63,394 nucleotides of DNA from a virus. A program made the position numbers and the translations under genes. The stretch is taken from IMG/VR virus record IMGVR_UViG_3300017771_000005, positions 1 to 63,394 of that record; one strand, written 5' to 3'. Positions 37,301 through 47,300 of this stretch are shown here, piece by piece; the stretch's first letter is position 1, and every line of letters begins with the position of its first letter. A model generated the notes under the pieces. It was not told where the DNA came from. It searched no databases and worked only from the letters and a program-made list of their open reading frames with translations.

Positions 37301-38628
37301 TCTAAAGCAAAGTCATATACTCTCGCAACGCCGATCTCTTTTCCTACCTGTGCTGTTTGATCAGATCCAACTCTCTCACTACGGAGACTTATAATTGTTG
37401 GGGAAGCAATATCTAGTTTTGGAGATCCATATACTCTGTTTAATGATAGTGTTGATCCAGTGAAGTAATTGGTACTTTGATCACTTACCGTTCTGATAGT
37501 TCTTGGTTTTGGAAAGTCAATGAGTGAAGTTGCATTCTTAGGAATCTCAAATCCTCTTACATATGCCTTACCTGGGGAGATTTTATATGTCGCTAAATCA
37601 TCCGTTGGGACATTATTTTGTGTAGTTAACTGTCCAGCATTAAAGATACCACCATTTCCAAGTAAGTCATTAAGCGTTTCCTTAGCAACAATATTAAATG
37701 GTTTTACATAGTAATTTCCGGATTCATCATAAGTTCTTCTCGCTAATTCTTCAGCAATAGGAGAAAATGTATTAGATGAATTATCAACAATAACCCCATT
37801 ACGGAGTTCAAATAGTTGAACGAAACTAGGATACTCATCACTAGTTACGGATTTCTTTACTAAAGTAGTAGAAATTTTAAATCTGTCTGCTCCAGGTGCG
37901 GAGAAGTTATTAAACCCTCTGGCATTATCTGATAGTGATGAATCATCGTCTGCAGTGACGACAGACTCAACAACTTCTAGACCAACTTTGTATGTTGGTG
38001 TATTACCATGAGGATCTAGAATTAGAGTCTGGTCGTAAACTTGAACGAAGTTTCCTCTGATATAATATACACCTTCACTAAGAATTACTGCAGATCCAGT
38101 AGTTGACGCATTATTATTAATAGTGCTTGCAAATCCCTGTCCAGAATCAATGACTATAGATGAAGTAGATATTCCATCTTCGAGAAGTAAAACTTCATTG
38201 TCAGCAAAAACTTCTGCACCTGCAGCACCAGTTTCAAGATAATTAATATAAAAAGTTATAGTATTTCTTTCTGCTCTTTCATCAAGATAATATGAAATAG
38301 ATGCAGTAACTCCAGAATTTTGTCCCTTTATAACCTTCCCAACAAGATCTTGCCCATAAGTGGACACAAGAACCCCCAAAAACTCAGGTTCTACTTCTAC
38401 AGCAAATAAATCCTGAATATAATTGGTGGCACCAGGAATAATTACCTGACCCTCTTTAAAGAAATAATCACCAAACTGCTCAGTTTGATTCTGAAGAATA
38501 GTTTGTAAGGTGGTTAGTTCTCTGGATTGAATTGGATATCCAGGTTTGAACAAGACCTGATAAAAATTCTTGCTAGAATCAAAGTCGTCAAAATATGGTG
38601 ATACGTTTAGATTAGTTTCCTTAGGCAT
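31354..38628 (-). CDS. Giant DUF4815 baseplate/tail-fibre protein (2424 aa)
   Basis: The N-terminus MPKETNLNVSPYFDDFDSSK...PGYPIQSRELTTLQTILQNQ is the conserved DUF4815 start seen in structural proteins of marine T4-like phages. Downstream are long beta-rich regions, two GxGY units near residues 1840-1910, an EIISY...GISRG module near 2055-2085 and a C-terminal domain ending YPPRIKEISAIALA. It occupies the T4 position of gp9-gp12, so a large baseplate-anchored fibre or wedge protein is likely. I see no frameshift over 7.3 kb. Confidence 0.85.
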   Translation of the reverse strand: MPKETNLNVSPYFDDFDSSKNFYQVLFKPGYPIQSRELTTLQTILQNQTEQFGDYFFKEGQVIIPGATNYIQDLFAVEVEPEFLGVLVSTYGQDLVGKVIKGQNSGVTASISYYLDERAERNTITFYINYLETGAAGAEVFADNEVLLLEDGISTSSIVIDSGQGFASTINNNASTTGSAVILSEGVYYIRGNFVQVYDQTLILDPHGNTPTYKVGLEVVESVVTADDDSSLSDNARGFNNFSAPGADRFKISTTLVKKSVTSDEYPSFVQLFELRNGVIVDNSSNTFSPIAEELARRTYDESGNYYVKPFNIVAKETLNDLLGNGGIFNAGQLTTQNNVPTDDLATYKISPGKAYVRGFEIPKNATSLIDFPKPRTIRTVSDQSTNYFTGSTLSLNRVYGSPKLDIASPTIISLRSERVGSDQTAQVGKEIGVARVYDFALESGSYDSALPDSNVFDISLFDIQPYTDLTINQNVSLSIPTRIIGKSSGAVGFLRYEASNSGIVTAYEIKGRFLAGERLEFDSTDETRTSTSLVEHSISDVKSVYGIVGSASTFTADVKQVPVIEVGSVQVSTAGIVTSSSFQFSSKAKVGDIVSYSDPGETLPSFGRISSIGNKTANIVAVEDVGGVCNGDLPTSNITPSDFKILSTEFNPSSDDTLFTKLPQEYVSDVDLTGATAVIRKEFSVSITGNATGSISAGLNETFLPFDEERYVLTRSDGTNEVLTSDKFTISGGGSTLVIDGLGTDDSNSKLIATLTKTNLKAKIKNRNIIKTIIVDKSARGSSGIGSTTLGDGLTYGNYPYGTRVQDAEISLNHPDASKLIAVIESSDETDPDLERIGLTALSGPNATTDDMIIGEKITGRNSDAVAVYAEKIDALTISVVYLNESRFEYDEFVDFDRSGVNGQVNAITLGDNNITNNYTLESNYKDTIYDYSKIVRADDASPATKRLKIIFEHGSIDDSDTEDFVTANSYVQYDYCDIPKIRDISNHDIIDIRPRVAEYTPAVNTRSPFEFYGRTFSSVGTARNILASDESIVSTISHYLGRIDKVFLDRQGKFQIVEGEPSVDPIEPANIDNAMEVAVVSLPPYLCNVEDARILLTEHKRYRMKDIAALENRISNLEFYTTLSLLEVKTESLQIQDSSGKNRFKSGFLVDNFTSNDIQNKNHAVKNSVDTEKRELRPSHYCTSVDLLIGSSSIIGIGTTSNPNADISTIADSDLVANGIKRTGRMITLDYDQEVYRSQPFATRQESVTPFLVIAYEGTIELIPESDTWIDTNRLKPNIIEVDNYTSVKQQLQLEGGFDQNGLGPVKWGSWNTLWSRTTRPSRRLRVTETRQRREGEQTVLTEKVTNQSQGDSVVSTEVITTMRSRNIEFTSKGQRPLTRLYPFFAEVDMSKFSVPKLVQIQMVSGTFNIGETVVVRKNDAAKTVTMKFKTAKSNHKYGDITIATDIFTTNPYDRNTKIAANYSPTSSTINIDTFSLQEQAVGSFYGFLRKNYILQGQTSGAEATVSDVQLVTDEIGVVIGSMFIPDPNLPTNPDFETGESQFILTSSSTNSTAYDPTGSTAETTFTSRGTLQNVQEKIVSTRSAEFSTQSVAAERTLRRARRCDPLAQTFLTSEDGALVTSCDVFFGKKDTKLPAFFEIRTVSIGLPTEEVLPFSRVVINPDDISLSDDASVPTTITFESPVYLNPQTEYALVLLSNSKEYTVFISRLGEVDITTASGPESQQIVVTEQPNLGSLFKSQNGSTWTPSQYEDLKFTLRNAKFTSTAGNITFYNPELNLGNSQVIKLGSNSVIAASKEIRVGLGTTVQDAGLVLGNTIKQSSNTAFGNYVGTAGSAVGTLSITNAGVGYTPSSGSLTFNSIPLIAISGKGRNGTANIAVTNGVAVGATINNGGTGYRVGDVVTIGDLGSSSLGRNLQLTVGELFSNNELIIDNVVGDFEISGTKFLQYENGSGTLTTLNSGAGGNVMITSIEDNSDGLHMKIIHQNHGMHSQFNLVDITDVTSDSLPTTLDADYSNTSTSDIALTNTTGFNIFEGQTVDATNIGYIIIDGEIISYTGTSGNNLTGISRGIDSTKSFSYKSGDRVFKYENSGVSLRRINKEHDLSDATISNPIGLDYYYIKIDMANNGVNRSIGTTYPKLYLTNTKSTGGSNILASQNIPFELVHPNVQYVLVNGTNVTAAVRTISGTSMNSSEASFIDKGFDNVKLNEDNYLSDARIVASKINETNKLTNEAFPGKKSFTMTLDLTTENTLLSPMIDLDRISCIFVSNRVNNAVTNFATDDRVSTIDGDPSAFTYVTDDVSLEFNATSLKVRFAAYINILSDVRVLYSISNSREDDPVYYPFPGYDNIDLNGNIINDANNNGKPDTSYVKTDVLESENVPFRDYEFTIDDLPSFKYFSIKVIGNSTNQAYPPRIKEISAIALA

Positions 38629-38634
38629 AATTCT

Positions 38635-40212
38635 TTAAAATTGCAAGATTATCTTGATATCCTCTTTTTGGTTGGCAGATCTTGTAATTGACGTTCTGTT
38701 GTCGATGTGGATTATCTCACCAGAATACTGTTTAGCTTCAGGATTCGCTAATCCCTTGACAAAACTCTGTCCCAAGTAGTATGTCCTATTATTTATTACA
38801 GTACTTATACCCGGATTACTGACAGTGCCAAAGTCTGTATCAATTTCTAAATTATTTGTTCCACCCTCAACTGTGATGAAACTTCCGTCAGAGGCACTGA
38901 AAGAATTCAGAGAATAACCATAAGTTGGATTAATAATCTGACCTGCAGTATTAATTCCAGCAACAGTTCTATCTTGCCAATACTTTAGAACTCCAGTAGT
39001 ATTATCATAAGATACGACTCTACCAACAGCGGTAGTCCCAACACCGACTGTTTGAGTAATTAAAGAATTATTAGTGAAAGATGTAGTTTGATATAGGTCT
39101 CTGTTACCAGAAGGACCTTTTAAAAATACTGCACGAACACCACTTGCCTTATCCAGAGTCAGTAACGATGTTGAATCATATGCCTGTGGATTCTGTACAA
39201 CTCCGACTCTTGCGATCTTATTACCAATGGTAAAGTCTGGGTTCTCGGTGTCATTCTCAATTCTTGAATAAAGGAGAACATTTTTTGCACCAAGTTCGCG
39301 ATAAATGTCATATCCGTGTCCTATTGATGGTGGAATAATAACATTAAATGTTGGATCTGTTCCCGCTGTTGGGAAAGATCCAGTCTTTCTTAAATCAACA
39401 ACTCCGAATGTATATCCAGATCCGCCACTAGTTACAGTGATAGATTCAACTTTAGAATCATTATTGGTAACAATTGTACACTTTGCACCAGTTCCGTCTC
39501 CACTGATGGGGATGTCTGTATATACTCTGTTTCTTACACCAACACTCTCACCACGGTTGGTGATAGTAATCACTTTAATCTGGCCACCAGTGCTGGCATG
39601 ATTTCTGATTTGATCGTAGTTAGTGTTAGTAAACCAATCCTTTGGAACTGGAATAAAGTTAATTGACTCAAACTTGATAATTTCTGATGGTTTCAAAGTA
39701 TAAAGATACTTCCAGATATATCCATCTCCACTACCACCTGCTGCTCTTGGATCAAGGTCGGTATGAACAGGTTCATCTAGTGATGGTTTTCCAGAAGGAT
39801 TTTCTGGGTCTACACCATTTCTTAGACAGATGTAAACTCTGAAATCGCTATTCAGAACATAATAAGGAGCACTATAGAGATTAGTTACATCTGATGGTTT
39901 AGATAAATTATCTCTGTTAATGTCTGGTCTGTACATGTCATATACAGTTCCAGATTGCCACGAATACTTTCTAATAGAAAGTTGAACGTCATCGGAGTTA
40001 ATTTTCTTAAGAGCAATAATGGTATCCCATACCTTATTCTCTTCATCAAAGCAATCCTTGGGTGCTGGAGGACCAGATTCCCAATTATTGTTCAAATCTG
40101 TTGGATTTGGTAGACCAATAAAGGTATAGTAAGAATTCGTAGAAGATTCAACTTCTGCTACGAAATCTCTTGCTTTTTGTATCCTAAACTGGTTTGTTAT
40201 AATTGCTGACAT
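38635..40212 (-). CDS. 8: gp8 baseplate wedge protein
   Basis: This 525-aa protein shares the T4 gp8 plan: an N-terminal 'I-x-T-x-x-F-R-x-x-K' start, the central GDGYIWKYLYTLKPSEIIKFES block (T4 GDGYVWEYLFEIPPDV), PVPKDW, and the C-terminus YSGEIIHIDNRTSITR...KEDIKIILQF (T4 SGEMIYMENRPP...EINILFTF). T4 gp8 is 334 aa. The extra middle residues carry a GxGY-type repeat (TSGGSGYTFGVV). An AATAAATA box (40250-40257) lies 38 nt upstream. Confidence 0.88.
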   Translation of the reverse strand: MSAIITNQFRIQKARDFVAEVESSTNSYYTFIGLPNPTDLNNNWESGPPAPKDCFDEENKVWDTIIALKKINSDDVQLSIRKYSWQSGTVYDMYRPDINRDNLSKPSDVTNLYSAPYYVLNSDFRVYICLRNGVDPENPSGKPSLDEPVHTDLDPRAAGGSGDGYIWKYLYTLKPSEIIKFESINFIPVPKDWFTNTNYDQIRNHASTGGQIKVITITNRGESVGVRNRVYTDIPISGDGTGAKCTIVTNNDSKVESITVTSGGSGYTFGVVDLRKTGSFPTAGTDPTFNVIIPPSIGHGYDIYRELGAKNVLLYSRIENDTENPDFTIGNKIARVGVVQNPQAYDSTSLLTLDKASGVRAVFLKGPSGNRDLYQTTSFTNNSLITQTVGVGTTAVGRVVSYDNTTGVLKYWQDRTVAGINTAGQIINPTYGYSLNSFSASDGSFITVEGGTNNLEIDTDFGTVSNPGISTVINNRTYYLGQSFVKGLANPEAKQYSGEIIHIDNRTSITRSANQKEDIKIILQF

Positions 40213-40270
40213 CGATTTTTATCCAGAGGATTGCCAATTATTAAGTGTGTATTTATTTATTAGGTTAAAT

Positions 40271-43200
40271 CTATGGTACTAAGAATTTTAGAGGTTTCAT
40301 TCTTCTCACAACTGGGGAAGTATCAATTCCCACGATACCTTGTGAGAAGTATGCAGGAAATTCATTCGCTTCCTCTCTAAATGTGATATCAATTTGGCCC
40401 CAACTATATGCACCGTAAAAATCACCAAACTTTGGCATAGTGGCGTCAATGAAAGTATCACATTTAACGAAAACTCGTTTCACAGCAGTAGAACCAATTC
40501 CAGTAACGGTACCAGTTTCAGTAGTTGCCTGGAGAACTTGATAAATGTTATCAATTGCTTCTGTACCAACACCAATGTTACTATTGTCATTTCTAAATGA
40601 TGTTGTTCCAGTTGATGGACCAGAATTAGATCCTTTAACAACCAAATAATCTTCAAATTCCAATGTGCTTACAGTTTTTGCTGTTCCAATAACATTGGTA
40701 TCCCTAAATCTAGAATCCATTGGGATGAATGTATCTAGGAATATACCAAAGTTTGCACCAACAAATCCGGTTCTAATTCCAACAATATTTCCAAAGTCGC
40801 CATCATAAACACACTTGATTGCTTTCTCGTGCTTCACTGCAACATCAAAAGCAACAGGAGTTGAGTCAATGATTTCTACAATCTTCTGTTCCTTATCATC
40901 AATGTCTTCTTCATCATTATCAAAGAAAGTTCTTACACTATCTACATATGCTTGAGTTGATCCAGTCGTAATTGGTTGAATTAGGTTTGCAACCGCACTA
41001 AGTTGTGGTTCTAATCCAACTCTATTTTTAGCAACTGATACGCCATCAATGAATACATCTTCCCTTTGTTTTATCCATGATACTGGACGTTGTAGACTTG
41101 GATTGTCCACAACCCCAGCACCATCATAGACATTAGTTTCAATAACGTCTGGTGCAAGAATATTATAAACTGTACGATCATCTTCTATGAGACTTGGCGT
41201 ATCACTATTAACTTGTACATTATCACCACGTTTAATTGTTTCTAGGATGTCAATATCCTTGACATCTAGATCGGGAGTTCCTCTGTAGAATAGTGCTTTA
41301 AACGTATCTCCTACTCTTGGTGGTTCAGAGAATAGAATAGTACTACCATTAGAAAATTCATATGCAACATCTGGTTCTTGTAAAACATCATTAACAAAGA
41401 CAAGAAGTACAAATTTAGTATCAACTAAACTTCCACTTCTAGCAATAATTGCAAATCTTTCACCGTCTTTAGTTAAGTTGAATCTCGTTTTTACACCATT
41501 AAATTCATCACTAATATCATCTAAAGGTTGTAGTTGTCCAGGCCACCATGAAGCAAACTTATCAACATAAGTTTCATCAACATCCAGTTCAAAATCATTA
41601 AATGTTGCCGAGTATGTTGGTATTCCAGTAACTCCCCCAACTTCAACTGTTAATTTGTCTCCTGGTAGATATGAGTATCCTTGATTTCTGAGATCAAATT
41701 CAATTATACTAGTTCCGGCACCCACAACAATATCAACCTTAGACGAAACTCCATTACCAGAGTTACCATGGGCATAGATTAAATCTAAATTGACATAAGA
41801 ATTTGGATCATCAAATACTACTTCCGGGGGATTACTGGAGGTGTATCCAGTTCCTGGACTTGTAATAGCGACACTGACAACGTGTCCTCCGGAAACAACA
41901 GCAGTACCAATGTTAAAGATATTTGGAATACCTGCACTGTAAGTTTGAACCCCAACATTAACAACTTGAAGTGCTGCACGATATCCCGATCCAGTATTAC
42001 CAATACTAACTGAAGATATAGTACCTAGACCAGAAATAATAGCAGTACCACCAGCAGAAACTAGTGGTTGATATCCCATACCAAATGTAGATGACGAAGA
42101 TACAATTACACCACCTTTAGGGAATGGTGATCTATTGACATCATACTCCAATCCTGTTGCAATTCCAGTGAACTTAAGATCAGTTTTTGTTCCAGCACCA
42201 TCTTCAATTAGATTGAAATTTTCTCCTGGTTGTTGAACAATATTATTAATCATCAACAGAGCATTGTAAGTAGAAATTCCAGTTACATCAGCGGCATCTG
42301 ATTTTAATGTAAATGTAGATTGAATTCCAGTAAATTGCTCTGAAATATTGTCAAATAACTTATTACCATCATAAGTATGTACCGCACTATCATCTTCAGC
42401 AGTTCTCATGAAGACTCTGCCTTGAAAGGTCGATTTAGTTTGAATGTCGGTACGATCTACTTCATCTGGATCATTGGCGTCTGTTTGTGGAACTGGTCCG
42501 TATGGAGGTTGAGAGAAATTAACTTGGTTTCTAACAATATTATAGTTACCAGTCATTTTGGTAACTTGTGTATCACTTGAGTGCCCAACAAGAACTGTTC
42601 CAAGTTGTGGTCTAATGACTGTTAGAGTATTTGCTTTAATTTTTGATACTCCAGCAATTTTCATGATCTCATCATCTACCTCAATGAGATCATTAGCATA
42701 AAAACCTGTTGCACTATCCAGAGTAATTGATTGGTCTGTTACATCAATGTCACCGAATAGATTTGATGTTCTTGAAGTTCCGACAACTGGTGCTTGAATA
42801 ATGTTATCAATATCAACTAATGCTCTGGTATTTTGTTTTGTTGCATTAATATTATGAATAGTTGAAACACCAACAGATGTCAGATCCATTGGACGTGGGT
42901 TTGGTTTTGCTAAAGCATCTAATGCTGTAGCACATAGTTGAATCTTACTATCGCTCAATTTATAAACAAAACAAAATTCTGGTAGTTTTGTTGTTAATCC
43001 GATACCTGGAGAATTAGTTTGTGCTACACCAATATTATTATTGGTCTTACTGGTATCAGTAGAATCAGAATAATATTGAATTCTTTCGCCAGTAACATAA
43101 TAGTGATTTGGCATCAAAATAGAATTGTTAGTCAAATCGACAATAGATGAGTTTGACCCATCAAATTCTCTTCTAAAGATTGGAAGATTTTTATGTGAAA

Positions 43201-44350
43201 GATTAAACTGTGTCCTAAATCTACCAGTTCCAGCATATCCAAATCTACTGATTCCACTTGTAATAGTACCATTACCAAAATCAACCAATTCAGGATATAG
43301 AGTATCTTCAAAGATAGTTTGTGCTATTCTAAAATATGAAACTTCAACATCTATGTTTGCATTTGGTGTGAATGTCAGATTCATACTACTGGATTTCACC
43401 ACATCAAATGTTCCAAGGTCATCTAAAGGATTACCTGTAAACACTTCTGCAAATTCAAGTATATCAGCATCAATTGTAGTACATACAGTCGTTATTTCAG
43501 ACATGTATACTCTATTATAAGTTAAATCTACTACCTGAACTACGTAATATGCTGATTGATATTTTTTAGCAATACTATCAATAATTGTAGCAGTCGGAGT
43601 TGCACTTGAAGCGATACTGACAGAACCACCTTCCAGTTCAGCATATTTTAACTGATATGGTTCATTGGCATTATTAATATTTGTTGATGTACTAGCAAGT
43701 GAAACTAAATTTACATTAATTTGATATGGTGTGTTATAACTTGCAACGGGAACAAACTTAAAGTCTACATCAGATCCATTTTGATCAATCTGAATGGTTC
43801 CAATTCCAATTCCATTAACTATGCCAGTTCCAGAAAATAATTTACCATAAGATGTTTCATAAACATCTGAACCCGTATTGATCAGTGAAATCTCTTCATA
43901 GTTGTTTTGATCATAACTATCTGAAGAAACCGATAGATGTATCTTATGTGAAGTATCTGTTGATGGCAATTTCAAGAACACATGCGTAGATATACCAGCA
44001 ATGGTTCCAGATACTGTAGTATGATAGGTGCCTACTGATGCTGCACTAGCAAGACTAATTTCATTATCTAATGTGATATCTTGAACATTGTCAAATGTTG
44101 TAAATGCAAATGAGTAGTCGTTCTGTCTCCCATCATTAGATAAGAATTTTAAACTGCCCTCTCCGCCACTTTTTTCTACATCAAAATCACCAATATCATC
44201 CGAGGTAAAGACTTTACCATATTGATTCACAAAAACATCTGTAGCCCCAGGAGCATTCACTACTGATATGAGTTGAGATTGTCTTCTAACCTCAAACTTT
44301 TCGTCCCTTACGGATACGAGTATCTTTTTGTATATCGATTTATTTGCCAT
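40271..44350 (-). CDS. Large virion structural protein (1359 aa)
   Basis: The protein starts MANKSIYKKILVSVRDEKFEV and is beta-rich throughout, with no enzyme motif. It contains a GxGY series near residues 785-860 (GNTGSGYRAALQV, SPGTGYTSSNPPEVVF), a module SITLDSATGFYANDLIEVDDEI near 550 and an NHYYVTGERIQYY unit near 420. It sits between gp8 and the gp7-like gene and is probably a baseplate component specific to cyanophages. I cannot match it to one T4 protein. Confidence 0.8.
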   Translation of the reverse strand: MANKSIYKKILVSVRDEKFEVRRQSQLISVVNAPGATDVFVNQYGKVFTSDDIGDFDVEKSGGEGSLKFLSNDGRQNDYSFAFTTFDNVQDITLDNEISLASAASVGTYHTTVSGTIAGISTHVFLKLPSTDTSHKIHLSVSSDSYDQNNYEEISLINTGSDVYETSYGKLFSGTGIVNGIGIGTIQIDQNGSDVDFKFVPVASYNTPYQINVNLVSLASTSTNINNANEPYQLKYAELEGGSVSIASSATPTATIIDSIAKKYQSAYYVVQVVDLTYNRVYMSEITTVCTTIDADILEFAEVFTGNPLDDLGTFDVVKSSSMNLTFTPNANIDVEVSYFRIAQTIFEDTLYPELVDFGNGTITSGISRFGYAGTGRFRTQFNLSHKNLPIFRREFDGSNSSIVDLTNNSILMPNHYYVTGERIQYYSDSTDTSKTNNNIGVAQTNSPGIGLTTKLPEFCFVYKLSDSKIQLCATALDALAKPNPRPMDLTSVGVSTIHNINATKQNTRALVDIDNIIQAPVVGTSRTSNLFGDIDVTDQSITLDSATGFYANDLIEVDDEIMKIAGVSKIKANTLTVIRPQLGTVLVGHSSDTQVTKMTGNYNIVRNQVNFSQPPYGPVPQTDANDPDEVDRTDIQTKSTFQGRVFMRTAEDDSAVHTYDGNKLFDNISEQFTGIQSTFTLKSDAADVTGISTYNALLMINNIVQQPGENFNLIEDGAGTKTDLKFTGIATGLEYDVNRSPFPKGGVIVSSSSTFGMGYQPLVSAGGTAIISGLGTISSVSIGNTGSGYRAALQVVNVGVQTYSAGIPNIFNIGTAVVSGGHVVSVAITSPGTGYTSSNPPEVVFDDPNSYVNLDLIYAHGNSGNGVSSKVDIVVGAGTSIIEFDLRNQGYSYLPGDKLTVEVGGVTGIPTYSATFNDFELDVDETYVDKFASWWPGQLQPLDDISDEFNGVKTRFNLTKDGERFAIIARSGSLVDTKFVLLVFVNDVLQEPDVAYEFSNGSTILFSEPPRVGDTFKALFYRGTPDLDVKDIDILETIKRGDNVQVNSDTPSLIEDDRTVYNILAPDVIETNVYDGAGVVDNPSLQRPVSWIKQREDVFIDGVSVAKNRVGLEPQLSAVANLIQPITTGSTQAYVDSVRTFFDNDEEDIDDKEQKIVEIIDSTPVAFDVAVKHEKAIKCVYDGDFGNIVGIRTGFVGANFGIFLDTFIPMDSRFRDTNVIGTAKTVSTLEFEDYLVVKGSNSGPSTGTTSFRNDNSNIGVGTEAIDNIYQVLQATTETGTVTGIGSTAVKRVFVKCDTFIDATMPKFGDFYGAYSWGQIDITFREEANEFPAYFSQGIVGIDTSPVVRRMKPLKFLVP

Positions 44351-44355
44351 TTACC

Positions 44356-47300
44356 TTATAATGGGAATGATGTTACGACGTTTTGAACTGCACTATCATT
44401 AAACTCTGAACTAATATCATCAATATTAAGAACTCTATTTGAAATACATTCTGCAAAGTCTTGAAGAATTATAGAGTTAAAAATTAATTCATTTGACACT
44501 AATACGGAGTTAATTGTGAATGCAACTTCCGCTACCAAATCAAAATCAACGGTTTCTTCTAAATCAATTATACTTGATAGATCGTTGATTGTTACAATGT
44601 CACCTTCATTTTGGGATGTAGAAATTCCAGAGAACTCATCATCTTGAGATTCAATAACTAAATCGGAGAATTTCTTAAATCCAGAAGTATGATTTAAATC
44701 ACTAACTAATGGATTCCAATCTTCATATTGTACTTGAGAGTTTACTGCATAGGAGAAGTATTGATAATAATCATTATCATGAATACGTTGAGTTCTCTCA
44801 TTCAAGAAACCAACTTCATCTACAGATCCATCAGCAATAATTGCAGAGGCATTAATATCATAATATGCAATCGATTGAATAATGCTTTCAATTGTAGCAA
44901 TACTTCCAGAAGATTCACCATAAATTCGTTCACCTTTCTCAAATTTACTATTAGTAAAGAGTGACAAATACTCATTATTTTGATCCCAAAACTCCACAAC
45001 TCCAGTATTATTGTTTGTTGTTGAATTTATCGTTTCATTAGTGAAGAATATACCCTTTTTCAGGGTTATTGTGAAGGTAGGGAAGTATTTTTGTGGTACT
45101 ACTCTCCCAATATTTATCGCACTATTATAAACTCCTGGACCAGTTCCAATATCCAAATCTTTTAAACTATATGTGATAGTGGGATCACTTCCACCAATAT
45201 TTGGAACTCTATTTGTCACAGTAAACAATAGATACCCATAGTCTTGGGAATTAAACCCAAAATTACCAAAACTATTAACTTCTGCAGGATCAGAAGAGAC
45301 TGCGGTTTTTTCAACAATAATCTTATCACCGATTTCAAATGGGAAGTCGGAAAGATTGCTGTAACTGTTTGATAATGTTAACGTAACATCTCTAGTTATG
45401 GTATCATATGATATTGTTGAAATTCCAGCACCATTAGTATTATTGATTGCAAGGATTGTTGGAGTTACATCATATAAACCTTTAGTGTTTTTCTTAATGT
45501 CAACACCTTCATCATCATATACTAGTTCAACGTCATCAACAAGTTTTCCAGTGAATCCATCAAGAACAACTAAATCTGGTTTTGTGTTATATCCAATACC
45601 AGCAGTTTTGGGAGTAATGGAATCAAATGTTGATAGTGCTTCAACTCTAATAACTGTTGGTAAGAACGCTGTTGGTCTCAGAGTTTTATCAGAAGAGTAA
45701 TCAAAACCAATGTCTTGAATATCAATTGATACACCCTCTTTCAGTGCACCAATAGTAGTGCTCTGAGGTACAATGATTGCACCACTTCCTATGGTTCCAC
45801 CAATTGAAGTAACAGTTGGAAGAGTTGAGAACGATTTATTCGATTTAGAGATATCAAGAGTTCCTAGAGGTCCTCTAGCAGTCTTAGATGGAGTGCTGTA
45901 CTCGAAAGAACTGTCTGGTAGAGTATACTCGTCAACTTCAAGTTTATTTGGTACAACAAAAGTAAATGATCTCGTAGTAATTCCAGTTATATTATGAGAT
46001 CCATTTACATTACTATTCTCAATAATAATGCTGCTGTTATTGACGATATTATCATCATCAACGATAATTCTAGTTTTCGCTACTGGAATGCTTGAATTAT
46101 TGATTGGAGTTAATTTGTAGTATAGAATGTTTGGAGTTCCATCATTAATTAACAATTCAGTTTTTGATCCAGACTGTCCAACGTTTCCTGTAGGAGTAAC
46201 ATCAAAGGAATTTGGAGAATTTGGAGATCTCTTATACTCATCTCTGAAGAATGGGTCAGTATAAAGTTGGAATTCAAAACAAGATATTCCACCAAATGAT
46301 AGTGAAGAACTGGAAGTATCAAATACAACCTTTTGATTTCTAATCGCTTTGATTGGTGGATTAACAAAGAACAGTTGTGCTGCTTGTTGACTTCCTATGG
46401 ATACTGGTGTTGGAGTTGCTTTGGTAGAATTATAATATGTTTCAGATAGTTGAATTTCATTGGAGTTTTTAACAATTACGAAATAAATTTTATTGTCTTC
46501 CAATCCAGTAGATGGAGTTGTTGCCTTATAAACAACTTTTTGACCAGTGACAAGAGAATGTCCAGTTAAAGTGATTGAATTTGTAGCAACAGTAATTGCA
46601 GATGCTACAATAGTAATAGGATCAAATAGTGTTCTGGAAAGTGCATCATTATATGAAACGAATGAAGTGGTAGTAATACCAGATTCAACATCAAGAATAA
46701 TAGAGTCACCGACTTTCAGTAGATGATCATCTGTTGTATCAACGGTAATTTTATTTTCAATGACACTTGCCTGAAGAATATCAGTAGAAGGGAATTCGGT
46801 CAGGAATCTATGCTTAGTTCCCGTTCCGATACCAGCAAGATATAGGATATTATTATCATTGGTTCCAATACCAACATAATTACCATCTGACCCAAGACCA
46901 ACTAGATTAGAGGAGATACCTACTGTATTTCTAGTGAATCTAACTGCATAGATATCTGATAGGGTTGATAAATTAAAACTTGAAGTTGAGTTGACTCCAA
47001 CAGCAATTGAAGAACCACCATAAGAATTATAATCTAACTTATCACCAGTTCTTAATCCATGATTTGGCAAATAAATTGCTCTTGTTGGGATAGTAATGAA
47101 TGTTGCACCAACTCCAGGATTGCTGAGATAAATTGTACTGGTAATTCCAGGACCATGAGTTTGACCCAATCCTAAAGCATCCTTGGGATCAAAGTAATTT
47201 GTAATGTCAGGAACAAATGTATTATTATTATCAACATTAATGATAAACTTTCTAGATTTTTCAGTCAGTTTATCATATGGGTAATGTTGATCGATGAGAC